NCBI GenBank assembly: GCA_947359465.1
Contig: OX375872.1
Coordinates: forward strand, 127,174,337-127,238,336
From: Metellina segmentata
Lineage: Eukaryota > Arthropoda > Arachnida > Araneae > Tetragnathidae
DNA length: 64,000 bases
Direction of reading: 5' to 3'
The stretch's first letter is position 1. Each line of letters begins with the position of its first letter. The notes below the pieces were generated by a model, which worked only from the letters and a program-made list of their open reading frames with translations, had not been told where the DNA came from and searched no databases. The translations under genes and the position numbers were made by a program. This document shows positions 21,467-34,787 of this stretch, in pieces.

Positions 21467-21892
21467 TGTTGGAAAAGAGACGAGCTACAACTCAACTTAT
21501 ATACCTGTTGTATTAACTACAACTACAACTTCTCACTAATGCATTCTATTCTCTTTTGTGTAATATGTATTTTGTTTACATATTAAATTCTTATTCTCTT
21601 AGCCCTTGAGTTTTCCTGTTTTGTTTGATGACCCTGATTTGTTGATAATCGTATCAGGTTATGGGCTTATCACGTTTTAAAACTAAGTGAAGTAATTCTG
21701 CAGTTTTTGAAAAGGAAAACGAACTTTATTAAGTTAGGCCTAGCAGAGCGAGTCGCTAGTATAGCTGATCTAAAGGTACAGATAGACAAAGTGGAAGGAG
21801 CTGGAAATTGGAGTAAGTGGAAGGGGCAAATGGAAATGCATTTGGAACAATATGATCTCCCATCTATTGTTGATGGAAGTCGTATGTGTCAT
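21467..21892 (+). mobile_element. Ty1/copia LTR, primer binding site and gag start, unit 3
   Basis: LTR 21467-21656 (190 bp). GTAATTCTGCAG before the Gag frame is shared only with unit 4; other units have GTAAATCTGCAG. Confidence 0.85.
21707..21892 (+). pseudogene. Copia-type Gag fragment, unit 3
   Basis: Same residues as unit 2 over the Gag-like part. Confidence 0.72.
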
Positions 21893-24800
21893 GTTGTTAC
21901 CTACCATTTAGGACTGGGAAAAATAATTAGCAACACATTTATAAAACTTTTGGGATGGATTTGTATCTCCATGGGGAAAGTAAACAATAATTTCCTGCAG
22001 TTTGTTTGAATTCATATGTGCTGTGAGTGATTGGATGAAATGCTCAAATCCCAATGGTCCCATTGATAAATTGACCTATTGGGGCTTTCTGTCAACTGTG
22101 TGTAGTCTGTGTTTGAGTGATTCATTTTTGTAATGTTTTCATGCACAGCAGCAAGCATCCTGATTCATATCCCCGTACTCCTGGAAGATATAAAGGTATG
22201 GATTTTGCATTGATTATTCACTAATGCTTCTCATTTATACCTATTTATAAGATTTGATGGCCCTGAAAGTATCTATTGAATTTGTTTTGTGATGCTCCGA
22301 TCTTTATGACATGCTAGAATATACTTTTTGGTGTGCAGTGGTGAGATATTCATTCATTTCTCTCTAGTTACAAGATCCGATTAAATGTTTATTTGATTAT
22401 GCTCATTGAACTCAATTTAGTATTCATTCGTTGTGATGTGTTATTGGACTGATTTATCTGGTTTTTGTTGACAAACCCAGTAATGGCTTGCTGCAAGATT
22501 TGTATGGGTGAATTACTGTGTTCACATTTACAAATGCTCAAATTCTGATGGTCACTGACTGGTTGCCCTTCTTTCAGGAGGATGTATTTCTCCCGAGATT
22601 TGAATTTACCTTTTCACATAACTCAATCAGTGGTTGTTTTTTTCAGTATCAACTTATTTTCCCATGCTATTCTCTCAAACCCAATCCATGTTTCAGTTCT
22701 CATATGAAAGATCCATACAACACCTGAGCTAGGATCCTTGGATGGAATTCATATCCCATGACAATAAATTGAATGTGTACCTGTTCTTTGAGCATGCTTT
22801 GTGATTCATTGCACTAAGTTGGTATGTATTTTTAGTTACCTTTTTAAATGAGTTGTGGTTGCTATAGAATATCTTGCTAGAACCCTTTTCCATGCCATGT
22901 ATAAAACTCGTATAACATACACCCAACCAGGTTTCAGTTCCCATGAGAACTATCCACATCCCATTGAATAACCTCAAGACAACAGATTTAACATGCAGCT
23001 TTCTCCTTAATTTTAGGAAAATGAAATCCTGATCCAAGACAACAGATTTAACATGCACTTGTCTCCTGTATTTTTAGTAAAAGGTTTCAGAAAAGTTTTT
23101 TTTAGGAAAAGGTTTCAGACAAACATTTTTGGTGTTACTGTGTTTAGATTCTTGAAAAGGATCAGGGTTTCATTTTCCCAAATCTAGTGTACAAATCAAT
23201 CGGTTGTGCCTTTACAACTGTCATGGTTTCATTGTTTAAATCTGGTGCACGTTAAATCTGTAGTCATTGTTTCATTTTTCTAAATTCATGTGCATGTTAA
23301 ATCTGTATTGGATCAGGGTTTCATTTTCCCAAGTATTGTTTACATTTGAAGCAAAACGGTGCTTTTTTTGTTGATAAACGCAACTGTTGTGAATTGTGGC
23401 TTGCTAATTTACTTTTTTTGGATTGGAAACTAAAACTGGTTGATATTTCATTTCAAGTAAAAAAAACATTTTAGGTTGCTGGTAATTTATTTGACACTGG
23501 TTGTTATTTTTGGCTGGATTGATCTCGACACATGTGGCAATAGGAAGAAAATACTTTTTTTAAATTCAATGTCATGGCAGATTTACATACCGATTGTAAC
23601 TGTTCACAAGTGAGCTGCATTCACATTTACAAACACTGTCCCAGATTGAACGTGCATGTCTGTGTTGTAAATTCCTACCATGCACAAACCCTGTTTCGAT
23701 TAACTTCTCAAATCCTGATGGGATAGACTGCACCTACAAAAGATTATGTATTTGTAACTGTTCACACACATACAAGTCATTCATGGGGCTTGCTATGAGA
23801 TGGTGCTGCATTCACATTTACAAATACTGTATCAAATATATATATATGATCAGCAGGTATAGGGCATACTACTGTACAAAATTCTTAAGTAACAAGAATT
23901 TTGTAGAGTTATATGACCTATACTTGCTGGTTATATATAGTTGAAGGACATTAAAACTGATTAAATTAAGTTTTATGAAAAGTATTACTTGTTAATTGAA
24001 AGCTACATTTGCAGTACAAAACTATAAAATGTAATTTTAAATGCCATGTCACTACAGTAATTAGCACCATTTAAACAACTGGTGTGTTGTTTACATAGGA
24101 TTTGTATCTCCATGGGACTCTTTCATTGGATCTGTATCTCCATGGGAATCTTTTAAACTATTTATGTCACTTCATGTATACACAGCTGTCTGTGAAGAAA
24201 TGATCCGCATTGGTGTGAGTTCAAATGTGTGTTGTTTCCTACCATGGGGATTGTAAACAATAATTAGCAACGCATTTATAAAAACTTTTTGAGGCATCTG
24301 TATTTACTCTCTCCATGGGACTGACTCAAAGTAAACAATAATTAGCAACTATTCTGCAGCGGTGTGTCTGGTTGAATTCATATCTGCTGTGAGTGATTCA
24401 TGTCAATTTACAAATGCTCAAATCTCGATTGACCTGTTAGGGTTTTTTTGTCAAGTTTGTGTGAAAGACTGCGTTTCTAAGATTCATTTCTCTAATGCCA
24501 CGGGGGAAATATACACATCAGCAAGCATCCTGATTCATATCCCCATACTCCTGTTAGAGTATACAATATAACGGTGAGATTCTTTCATCTGGAGCCTTTG
24601 AAAACATTGACCCATTTCGAGGAATGTTTATTGAGTGAGACTTGTTCAATGCTAGAAATGTAACAACAAGTATTTAATATTATTCAGTGTAATGTTTTGC
24701 TAGGCTGTTCCATTATTTGTTTTCACAATCAATAGGTTATTCATTAAGTAGAGTTAAGTATTTAGATTGTGTTTTCAAGCAGGAGAGAAACATAACAGCT

Positions 24801-27800
24801 GTTTGTGAGAATAGATCATAAAATATATTAAGCCAAAAACATTTTAATGTATGCTATCGTCCTTTGGAAACTGGATGGAGATTGAACGTCTTTCAGCATA
24901 TACTCTGATATTTTTTAATCTTCTCAAATCCTGATGGTCACTCGGATAGACTGCGACCTGTTTGAGGCCCCTCTGTACGAGTGTGCTTTCAGGATGACCT
25001 GACATCATCCATTGTGTTTCAGTTCCCATATCAGCGAGAATTCTGCTATAAGATTAGAAAGTGTTTGTTTCTTGGCCACACTTGAAGTAATGGTATTTGG
25101 CACACGAGTAGTCCGAATTTTTTGCAAGCTGCTATTGAATAACCATGGGAAGTATTCATATATATATATATATATATATATATTTTAATTGTTCAATTCC
25201 TTGTTTCAGTGAATTCTGCCAAGGCATTGTAAGTATATATACTGAAATCATTTTTATGCCACACGTCATGGGGATTTTATCCAGTGAATTGTATCCCAAA
25301 TTGAAAACCACATGAGAATAGGTTGGGGAAACAATCATTTTCTTGCCACACATAATATCTACATCTTATACAATACATGTTCATGGGGCTATCCATATCC
25401 AGGGAATTGTATCCTGCACCGGAAAATGAAATCCTACAAATTTTAACATGTATTCTCTTCTGAAGGCAAAAATATGCCAATTAGGTTTAAAATCCCCATA
25501 CAGCTTACAGCAAGTTACAAGATTTCTACAAAGTGAGCATCAACTCCTATTTGGATTGTGTTTTCAAGCTTTTAAATGACACCTTTTCATTGTTTGGGAG
25601 AAATCCTGACAGGATAAATAAAACAGGGATTTCTAATCCTAGTTGCTTCTTTTATAGATGGCACCAGAGTGGCTTTCAGGAAATGGTTATACCTGTATGT
25701 TATACCAGATTTGGGAAGCATGAATCCACAACAGATTTAATGTGCACCAGAAATATGAAATCCATAACAAATTTAACGTTTATCGCGGAAACATGATTCT
25801 AATGGAGAGGGATGCCATCGCTTGACATGAATCTAATAGACAGGGATCCAATCATCAAGTTTTTTGCTTTTTTCTTTACACCGACAGAATGGGGGACTGT
25901 GTGTCGTTACCTACCATTTGGGACTGTAAACAATAATTAGCAATGCATTTATAAAACTTTTGGGGTGGATTTGTATCTCCATGGGGAAAGTAAACAATAA
26001 TTTCTTGCAGTTTGGTTGAATTCATATCTGCTGTGAGTGATTGGATGTAATCATCAAATCCCAATGGTCCCTTTGATAAATTGACCTGTTGGGGCTTTCT
26101 GTCAACTGTGTTTGAGGGATTCATTTCTGAAATGTTTTCATGCACAGCAGCAAGCGTCCTGATTCATATCCCCGTACTCCTGGAAGATATAAAGGTATGG
26201 ATTTTGCATTGATTATTCACTAATGCTTCTAATTTCTACCTTTTTATAAGATATGATGGCACTGAAAGTATGTGTTGAATATGTTTTGTGATGCTCAGAT
26301 CTTTATGAAATGCTAGAATATACTTTTTGGTGTGCTGTGGTGAGATATTCATTCATTTCTCTCTAGTTACAAGATCCTATTAAATGTTTATATGACATGT
26401 GAGATTAGACTATGCTATTTGAACTCAATTTAGTATTCATTCGTGATGATATGTTATTGGACTGATTTATATGGTTTTTGTTGACGAACCCAGAAGTGGC
26501 TTGCGGCAAGATTTGTATAGGTGAATTCCTGTGTTCACATTAGAAATGCTCAAATTCTGATGGTCACTTTGATCGACTGACCTGTTTGACCCTTCTTTAA
26601 TGAGGATGAATTTGTCTCAAGATTTAAATTTACCTTTTCATAAAACTCAATCAGTTGTTGCTTTTTCAATATATAGTTATTTTCCCATGCCATTCTCTCA
26701 CACCCAATCCATGTTTCAGTTCCCATGTGAAAGATCCACATTCTATTGAACCAGGCAACACCTAAGCTAGGATCCTTGGATGGAATTCATATCCCATGAC
26801 AATAAACTTAATGTGCACCAGTTCTTTCAGCATGCTTTGTGATTCATTGCACATAAGTTGGTATGTATTTTCAAATTACCTTTTTAAATGAGTTGTTGGT
26901 ATAGAATATTATGCTAAAATCCTTTTCCATGCCATGTATAAAACCTCATTAGATTGTCTTACAGAATGACACCAATTGACCATAAAAACCGATAACAGAA
27001 CTGTTCCGAGACAAATATTTAGGGTCATCCATGTTTATATTTTTAGAAACTAGGAAAGAAACTTCAACATTAATTCAAAAATGCAAGTTAAAAATTGCAA
27101 CAATGAAGATTTTATAAGTTTTATTAAACCAGTTTTTATTACACACAAGTCAATATTTTCTTTATTAGATAGAAGACTTTGTGTAATCATAGCACGCAAC
27201 TCAGCATTAATTTTCTTTCTCAGATGGATATCTGAAAGGTTATATTAAAGTTGTTTTCAAAAGCATCATACTGGCACAAATGAACAATATATTTGCTCAA
27301 TGTATAGGAGAAATAAAGCAACAAAATTCCAGACATATATATGTTAAAAGTGGATGCAAACACTGCAACAAAACTAATTTGAATCTAAGCCATCCTTTAT
27401 AAATGCTTGCTTCTAAAATAGTCAACATTGAATCCAGTGCTTCATATAAATCAGTGAATACCAAATACATCTCAACAAATTGAAGAAATAGACACAGAAA
27501 TGCAATGCAACATGAGAAAACAGCAAAACATTTCCATCCTGATAAATATTTAGGCAAGAGGCAATGAAAACACAATAAAAAATGATCAAGGAAAAAAAAA
27601 CACATAATTTAAATTACAACTGCAATGGATCAGGCCGTTTTATAGCGAAAGCATAGCGTGGAAAAAAGAAGCTCATATATCTGCAATCTGGGTTTTTTTT
27701 TAGATTTCTTTAAATATGAAATGCCATTAGATTCAGATTAAATTTCACTATGGTAATTTAGACATTATTATTAAAGACCTCGGGAACACATGGATGATTT

Positions 27801-27907
27801 TAAAATCTAGGAAAACCTTCGTTTCTGCATGCTGATATGTTTTTGAAATACAACTTGAAACCTATAAATATTATGGTGACTTGTAATGAGAAATGAACTT
27901 GCAATGT

Positions 27908-28333
27908 TGTTGGAAAAGAGACGAGCTACAACTCAACTTATATACCTGTTGTATTAACTACAACTACAACTTCTCACTAATGCATTCTATTCTCTTTTGT
28001 GTAATATGTATTTTGTTTACATATTAAATTCTTATTCTCTTAGCCCTTGAGTTTTCCTGTTTTGTTTGATGACCCTGATTTGTTGATAATCGTATCAGGT
28101 TATGGGCTTATCACGTTTTAAAACTAAGTGAAGTAATTCTGCAGTTTTTGAAAAGGAAAACGAACTTTATTAAGTTAGGCCTAGCAGAGCGAGTCGCTAG
28201 TATAGCTGATCTAAAGGTACAGATAGACAAAGTGGAAGGAGCTGGAAATTGGAGTAAGTGGAAGGGGCAAATGGAAATGCATTTGGAACAATATGATCTC
28301 CCATCTATTGTTGATGGAAGTCGTATGTGTCAT
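27908..28333 (+). mobile_element. Ty1/copia LTR, primer binding site and gag start, unit 4
   Basis: LTR 27908-28097 (190 bp). One G is lost just before the LTR (AACTTGCAATG), as in units 5 and 6. Confidence 0.85.
28148..28333 (+). pseudogene. Copia-type Gag fragment, unit 4
   Basis: Same residues as unit 2 over the Gag-like part. Confidence 0.72.
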
Positions 28334-31300
28334 GTTGTTACCTACCATTTAGGACTGGGAAAAATAATTAGCAACACATTTATAAAACTTTTGGGATGGA
28401 TTTGTATCTCCATGGGGAAAGTAAACAATAATTTCCTGCAGTTTGTTTGAATTCATATGTGCTGTGAGTGATTGGATGAAATGCTCAAATCCCAATGGTC
28501 CCATTGATAAATTGACCTATTGGGGCTTTCTGTCAACTGTGTGTAGTCTGTGTTTGAGTGATTCATTTTTGTAATGTTTTCATGCACAGCAGCAAGCATC
28601 CTGATTCATATCCCCGTACTCCTGGAAGATATAAAGGTATGGATTTTGCATTGATTATTCACTAATGCTTCTCATTTATACCTATTTATAAGATTTGATG
28701 GCCCTGAAAGTATCTATTGAATTTGTTTTGTGATGCTCCGATCTTTATGACATGCTAGAATATACTTTTTGGTGTGCAGTGGTGAGATATTCATTCATTT
28801 CTCTCTAGTTACAAGATCCGATTAAATGTTTATTTGATTATGCTCATTGAACTCAATTTAGTATTCATTCGTTGTGATGTGTTATTGGACTGATTTATCT
28901 GGTTTTTGTTGACAAACCCAGTAATGGCTTGCTGCAAGATTTGTATGGGTGAATTACTGTGTTCACATTTACAAATGCTCAAATTCTGATGGTCACTGAC
29001 TGGTTGCCCTTCTTTCAGGAGGATGTATTTCTCCCGAGATTTGAATTTACCTTTTCACATAACTCAATCAGTGGTTGTTTTTTTCAGTATCAACTTATTT
29101 TCCCATGCTATTCTCTCAAACCCAATCCATGTTTCAGTTCTCATATGAAAGATCCATACAACACCTGAGCTAGGATCCTTGGATGGAATTCATATCCCAT
29201 GACAATAAATTGAATGTGTACCTGTTCTTTGAGCATGCTTTGTGATTCATTGCACTAAGTTGGTATGTATTTTTAGTTACCTTTTTAAATGAGTTGTGGT
29301 TGCTATAGAATATCTTGCTAGAACCCTTTTCCATGCCATGTATAAAACTCGTATAACATACACCCAACCAGGTTTCAGTTCCCATGAGAACTATCCACAT
29401 CCCATTGAATAACCTCAAGACAACAGATTTAACATGCAGCTTTCTCCTTAATTTTAGGAAAATGAAATCCTGATCCAAGACAACAGATTTAACATGCACT
29501 TGTCTCCTGTATTTTTAGTAAAAGGTTTCAGAAAAGTTTTTTTTAGGAAAAGGTTTCAGACAAACATTTTTGGTGTTACTGTGTTTAGATTCTTGAAAAG
29601 GATCAGGGTTTCATTTTCCCAAATCTAGTGTACAAATCAATCGGTTGTGCCTTTACAACTGTCATGGTTTCATTGTTTAAATCTGGTGCACGTTAAATCT
29701 GTAGTCATTGTTTCATTTTTCTAATTTCATGTGCATGTTAAATCTGTATTGGATCAGGGTTTCATTTTCCCAAGTATTGTTTACATTTGAAGCAAAACGG
29801 TGTTTTTTTTGTTGATAAACGCAACTGTTGTGAATTGTGGCTTGCTAATTTACTTTTTTTGGATTGGAAACTAAAACTGGTTGATATTTCATTTCAAGTA
29901 AAAAAAACATTTTAGGTTGCTGGTAATTTATTTGACACTGGTTGTTATTTTTGGCTGGATTGATCTCGACACATGTGGCAATAGGAAGAAAATACTTTTT
30001 TTTAAATTCAATGTCATGGCAGATTTACATACCGATTGTAACTGTTCACAAGTGAGCTGCATTCACATTTACAAACACTGTCCCAGATTGAACGTGCATG
30101 TCTGTGTTGTAAATTCCTACCATGCACAAACCCTGTTTCGATTAACTTCTCAAATCCTGATGGGATAGACTGCACCTACAAAAGATTATGTATTTGTAAC
30201 TGTTCACACACATACAAGTCATTCATGGGGCTTGCTATGAGATGGTGCTGCATTCACATTTACAAATACTGTATCAAATATATATATATGATCAGCAGGT
30301 ATAGGGCATACTACTGTACAAAATTCTTAAGTAACAAGAATTTTGTAGAGTTATATGACCTATACTTGCTGGTTATATATAGTTGAAGGACATTAAAACT
30401 AATTAAATTAAGTTTTATGAAAAGTATTACTTGTTAATTGAAAGCTACATTTGCAGTACAAAACTATGAAATGTAATTTTAAATGCCATGTCACTACAGT
30501 AATTAGCACCATTTAAACAACTGGTGTGTTGTTTACATAGGATTTGTATCTCCATGGGACTCTTTCATTGGATCTGTATCTCCATGGGAATCTTTTAAAC
30601 TATTTATGTCACTTCATGTATACACAGCTGTCTGTGAAGAAATGATCCGCATTGGTGTGAGTTCAAATGTGTGTTGTTTCCTACCATTTGGATTGTAAAC
30701 AATAATTAGCAACGCATTTATAAAAACTTTTTGAGGCATCTGTATTTACTCTCTCCATGGGACTGACTCAAAGTAAACAATAATTAGCAACTATTCTGCA
30801 GCGGTGTGTCTGGTTGAATTCATATCTGCTGTGAGTGATTCATGTCAATTTACAAATGCTCAAATCTCGATTGACCTGTTAGGGTTTTTTTGTCAAGTTT
30901 GTGTGAAAGACTGCGTTTCTAAGATTTATTTCTCTAATGCCACGGGGGAAATATACACATCAGCAAGCATCCTGATTCATATCCCCATACTCCTGTTAGA
31001 GTATACAATATAACGGTGAGATTCTTTCATCTGGAGCCTTTGAAAACATTGACCCATTTCGAGGAATGTTTATTGAGTGAGACTTGTTCAATGCTAGAAA
31101 TGTAACAACAAGTATTTAATATTATTCAGTGTAATGTTTTGCTAGGCTGTTCCATTATTTGTTTTCACAATCAATAGGTTATTCATTAAGTAGAGTTAAG
31201 TATTTAGATTGTGTTTTCAAGCAGGAGAGAAACATAACAGCTGTTTGTGAGAATAGATCATAAAATATATTAAGCCAAAAACATTTTAATGTATGCTATC

Positions 31301-31602
31301 GTCCTTTGGAAACTGGATGGAGATTGAACGTCTTTCAGCATATACTCTGATATTTTTTAATCTTCTCAAATCCTGATGGTCACTCGGATAGACTGCGACC
31401 TGTTTGAGGCCCCTCTGTACGAGTGTGCTTTCAGGATGACCTGACATCATCCATTGTGTTTCAGTTCCCATATCAGCGAGAATTCTGCTATAAGATTAGA
31501 AAGTGTTTGTTTCTTGGCCACACTTGAAGTAATGGTATTTGGCACACGAGTAGTCCGAATTTTTTGCAAGCTGCTATTGAATAACCATGGGAAGTATTCA
31601 TA

Positions 31603-31633
<31 letters not shown>

Positions 31634-34355
31634 TAATTGTTCAATTCCTTGTTTCAGTGAATTCTGCCAAGGCATTGTAAGTATATATACTGAAATCATT
31701 TTTATGCCACACGTCATGGGGATTTTATCCAGTGAATTGTATCCCAAATTGAAAACCACATGAGAATAGGTTGGGGAAACAATCATTTTCTTGCCACACA
31801 TAATATCTACATCTTATACAATACATGTTCATGGGGCTATCCATATCCAGGGAATTGTATCCTGCACCGGAAAATGAAATCCTACAAATTTTAACATGTA
31901 TTCTCTTCTGAAGGCAAAAATATGCCAATTAGGTTTAAAATCCCCATACAGCTTACAGCAAGTTACAAGATTTCTACAAAGTGAGCATCAACTCCTATTT
32001 GGATTGTGTTTTCAAGCTTTTAAATGACACCTTTTCATTGTTTGGGAGAAATCCTGACAGGATAAATAAAACAGGGATTTCTAATCCTAGTTGCTTCTTT
32101 TATAGATGGCACCAGAGTGGCTTTCAGGAAATGGTTATACCTGTATGTTATACCAGATTTGGGAAGCATGAATCCACAACAGATTTAATGTGCACCAGAA
32201 ATATGAAATCCATAACAAATTTAACGTGCATCGCGGAAACATGATTCTAATGGAGAGGGATGCCATCGCTTGACATGAATCTAATAGACAGGGATCCAAT
32301 CATCAAGTTTTTTGCTTTTTTCTTTACACCGACAGAATGGGGGACTGTGTGTCGTTACCTACCATTTGGGACTGTAAACAATAATTAGCAATGCATTTAT
32401 AAAACTTTTGGGGTGGATTTGTATCTCCATGGGGAAAGTAAACAATAATTTCTTGCAGTTTGGTTGAATTCATATCTGCTGTGAGTGATTGGATGTAATC
32501 ATCAAATCCCAATGGTCCCTTTGATAAATTGACCTGTTGGGGCTTTCTGTCAACTGTGTTTGAGGGATTCATTTCTGTAATGTTTTCATGCACAGCAGCA
32601 AGCGTCCTGATTCATATCCCCGTACTCCTGGAAGATATAAAGGTATGGATTTTGCATTGATTATTCACTAATGCTTCTAATTTCTACCTTTTTATAAGAT
32701 ATGATGGCACTGAAAGTATGTGTTGAATATGTTTTGTGATGCTCAGATCTTTATGAAATGCTAGAATATACTTTTTGGTGTGCTGTGGTGAGATATTCAT
32801 TCATTTCTCTCTAGTTACAAGATCCTATTAAATGTTTATATGACATGTGAGATTAGACTATGCTATTTGAACTCAATTTAGTATTCATTCGTGATGATAT
32901 GTTATTGGACTGATTTATATGGTTTTTGTTGACGAACCCAGAAGTGGCTTGCGGCAAGATTTGTATAGGTGAATTCCTGTGTTCACATTAGAAATGCTCA
33001 AATTCTGATGGTCACTTTGATCGACTGACCTGTTTGACCCTTCTTTAATGAGGATGAATTTGTCTCAAGATTTAAATTTACCTTTTCATAAAACTCAATC
33101 AGTTGTTGCTTTTTCAATATATAGTTATTTTCCCATGCCATTCTCTCACACCCAATCCATGTTTCAGTTCCCATGTGAAAGATCCACATTCTATTGAACC
33201 AGGCAACACCTAAGCTAGGATCCTTGGATGGAATTCATATCCCATGACAATAAACTTAATGTGCACCAGTTCTTTCAGCATGCTTTGTGATTCATTGCAC
33301 ATAAGTTGGTATGTATTTTCAAATTACCTTTTTAAATGAGTTGTTGGTATAGAATATTATGCTAAAATCCTTTTCCATGCCATGTATAAAACCTCATTAG
33401 ATTGTCTTACAGAATGACACCAATTGACCATAAAAACCGATAACAGAACTGTTCCGAGACAAATATTTAGGGTCATCCATGTTTATATTTTTAGAAACTA
33501 GGAAAGAAACTTCAACATTAATTCAAAAATGCAAGTTAAAAATTGCAACAATGAAGATTTTATAAGTTTTATTAAACCAGTTTTTATTACACACAAGTCA
33601 ATATTTTCTTTATTAGATAGAAGACTTTGTGTAATCATAGCACGCAACTCAGCATTAATTTTCTTTCTCAGATGGATATCTGAAAGGTTATATTAAAGTT
33701 GTTTTCAAAAGCATCATACTGGCACAAATGAACAATATATTTGCTCAATGTATAGGAGAAATAAAGCAACAAAATTCCAGACATATATATGTTAAAAGTG
33801 GATGCAAACACTGCAACAAAACTAATTTGAATCTAAGCCATCCTTTATAAATGCTTGCTTCTAAAATAGTCAACATTGAATCCAGTGCTTCATATAAATC
33901 AGTGAATACCAAATACATCTCAACAAATTGAAGAAATAGACACAGAAATGCAATGCAACATGAGAAAACAGCAAAACATTTCCATCCTGATAAATATGTA
34001 GGCAAGAGGCAATGAAAACACAATAAAAAATGATCAAGGAAAAAAAAACACATAATTTAAATTACAACTGCAATGGATCAGGCCGTTTTATAGCGAAAGC
34101 ATAGCGTGGAAAAAAGAAGCTCATATATCTGCAATCTGGGGTTTTTTTTAGATTTCTTTAAATATGAAATGCCATTAGATTCAGATTAAATTTCACTATG
34201 GTAATTTAGACATTATTATTAAAGACCTCGGGAACACATGGATGATTTTAAAATCTAGGAAAACCTTCGTTTCTGCATGCTGATATGTTTTTGAAATACA
34301 ACTTGAAACCTATAAATATTATGGTGACTTGTAATGAGAAATGAACTTGCAATGT

Positions 34356-34787
34356 TGTTGGAAAAGAGACGAGCTACAACTCAACTTATATACCTGTTGT
34401 ATTAACTACAACTACAACTACAACTTCTCACTAATGCATTCTATTCTCTTTTGTGTAATATGTATTTTGTTTACATATTAAATTATTATTCTCTTAGCCC
34501 TTGAGTTTTCCTGTTTTGTTTGATGACCCTGATTTGTTGATAATCGTATCAGGTTATGGGCTTATCACGTTTTAAAACTAAGTGAAGTAAATCTGCAGTT
34601 TTTGAAAAGGAAAACGAACTTTATTAAGTTAGGCCTAGCAGAGCGAGTCGCTAGTATAGCTGATCTAAAGGTACAGATAGACAAAGTGGAAGGAGCTGGA
34701 AATTGGAGTAAGTGGAAGGGGCAAATGGAAATGCATTTGGAACAATATGATCTCCCATCTATTGTTGATGGAAGTCGTATGTGTCAT
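34356..34787 (+). mobile_element. Ty1/copia LTR, primer binding site and gag start, unit 5
   Basis: LTR 34356-34551 (196 bp); an extra CTACAA step in the ACTACAACTACAAC run lengthens it by 6 bp relative to units 1-4. Confidence 0.85.
34602..34787 (+). pseudogene. Copia-type Gag fragment, unit 5
   Basis: Same residues as unit 2 over the Gag-like part. Confidence 0.72.

Larger units (their letters stand above)
16759..23200 (+). repeat. Macrosatellite unit 3
   Basis: A 6442-bp uninterrupted unit. It lacks the 50-bp duplication of units 1-2. Near 22395 it has lost 14 bp between short direct repeats (the tract reads TTTATTTGATTATGCTC); this loss is shared with units 4-7 but not with units 1, 2, 8 or 9. 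It still reads CCTCTACAACT near its start like units 1-2, whereas units 4-10 read CCTTTACAACT, so it is intermediate between the two subgroups. Confidence 0.96.
23201..29641 (+). repeat. Macrosatellite unit 4
   Basis: A 6441-bp uninterrupted unit. It shares the 14-bp loss with units 3 and 5-7, and GATTGTAAACAATAAT near 24249 with units 5-7. It still has CCATGGGGATTG where units 5-7 read CCATTTGGATTG, so it looks like the base of the unit 5-7 cluster. A single copy of the 28-bp minisatellite remains. Confidence 0.96.
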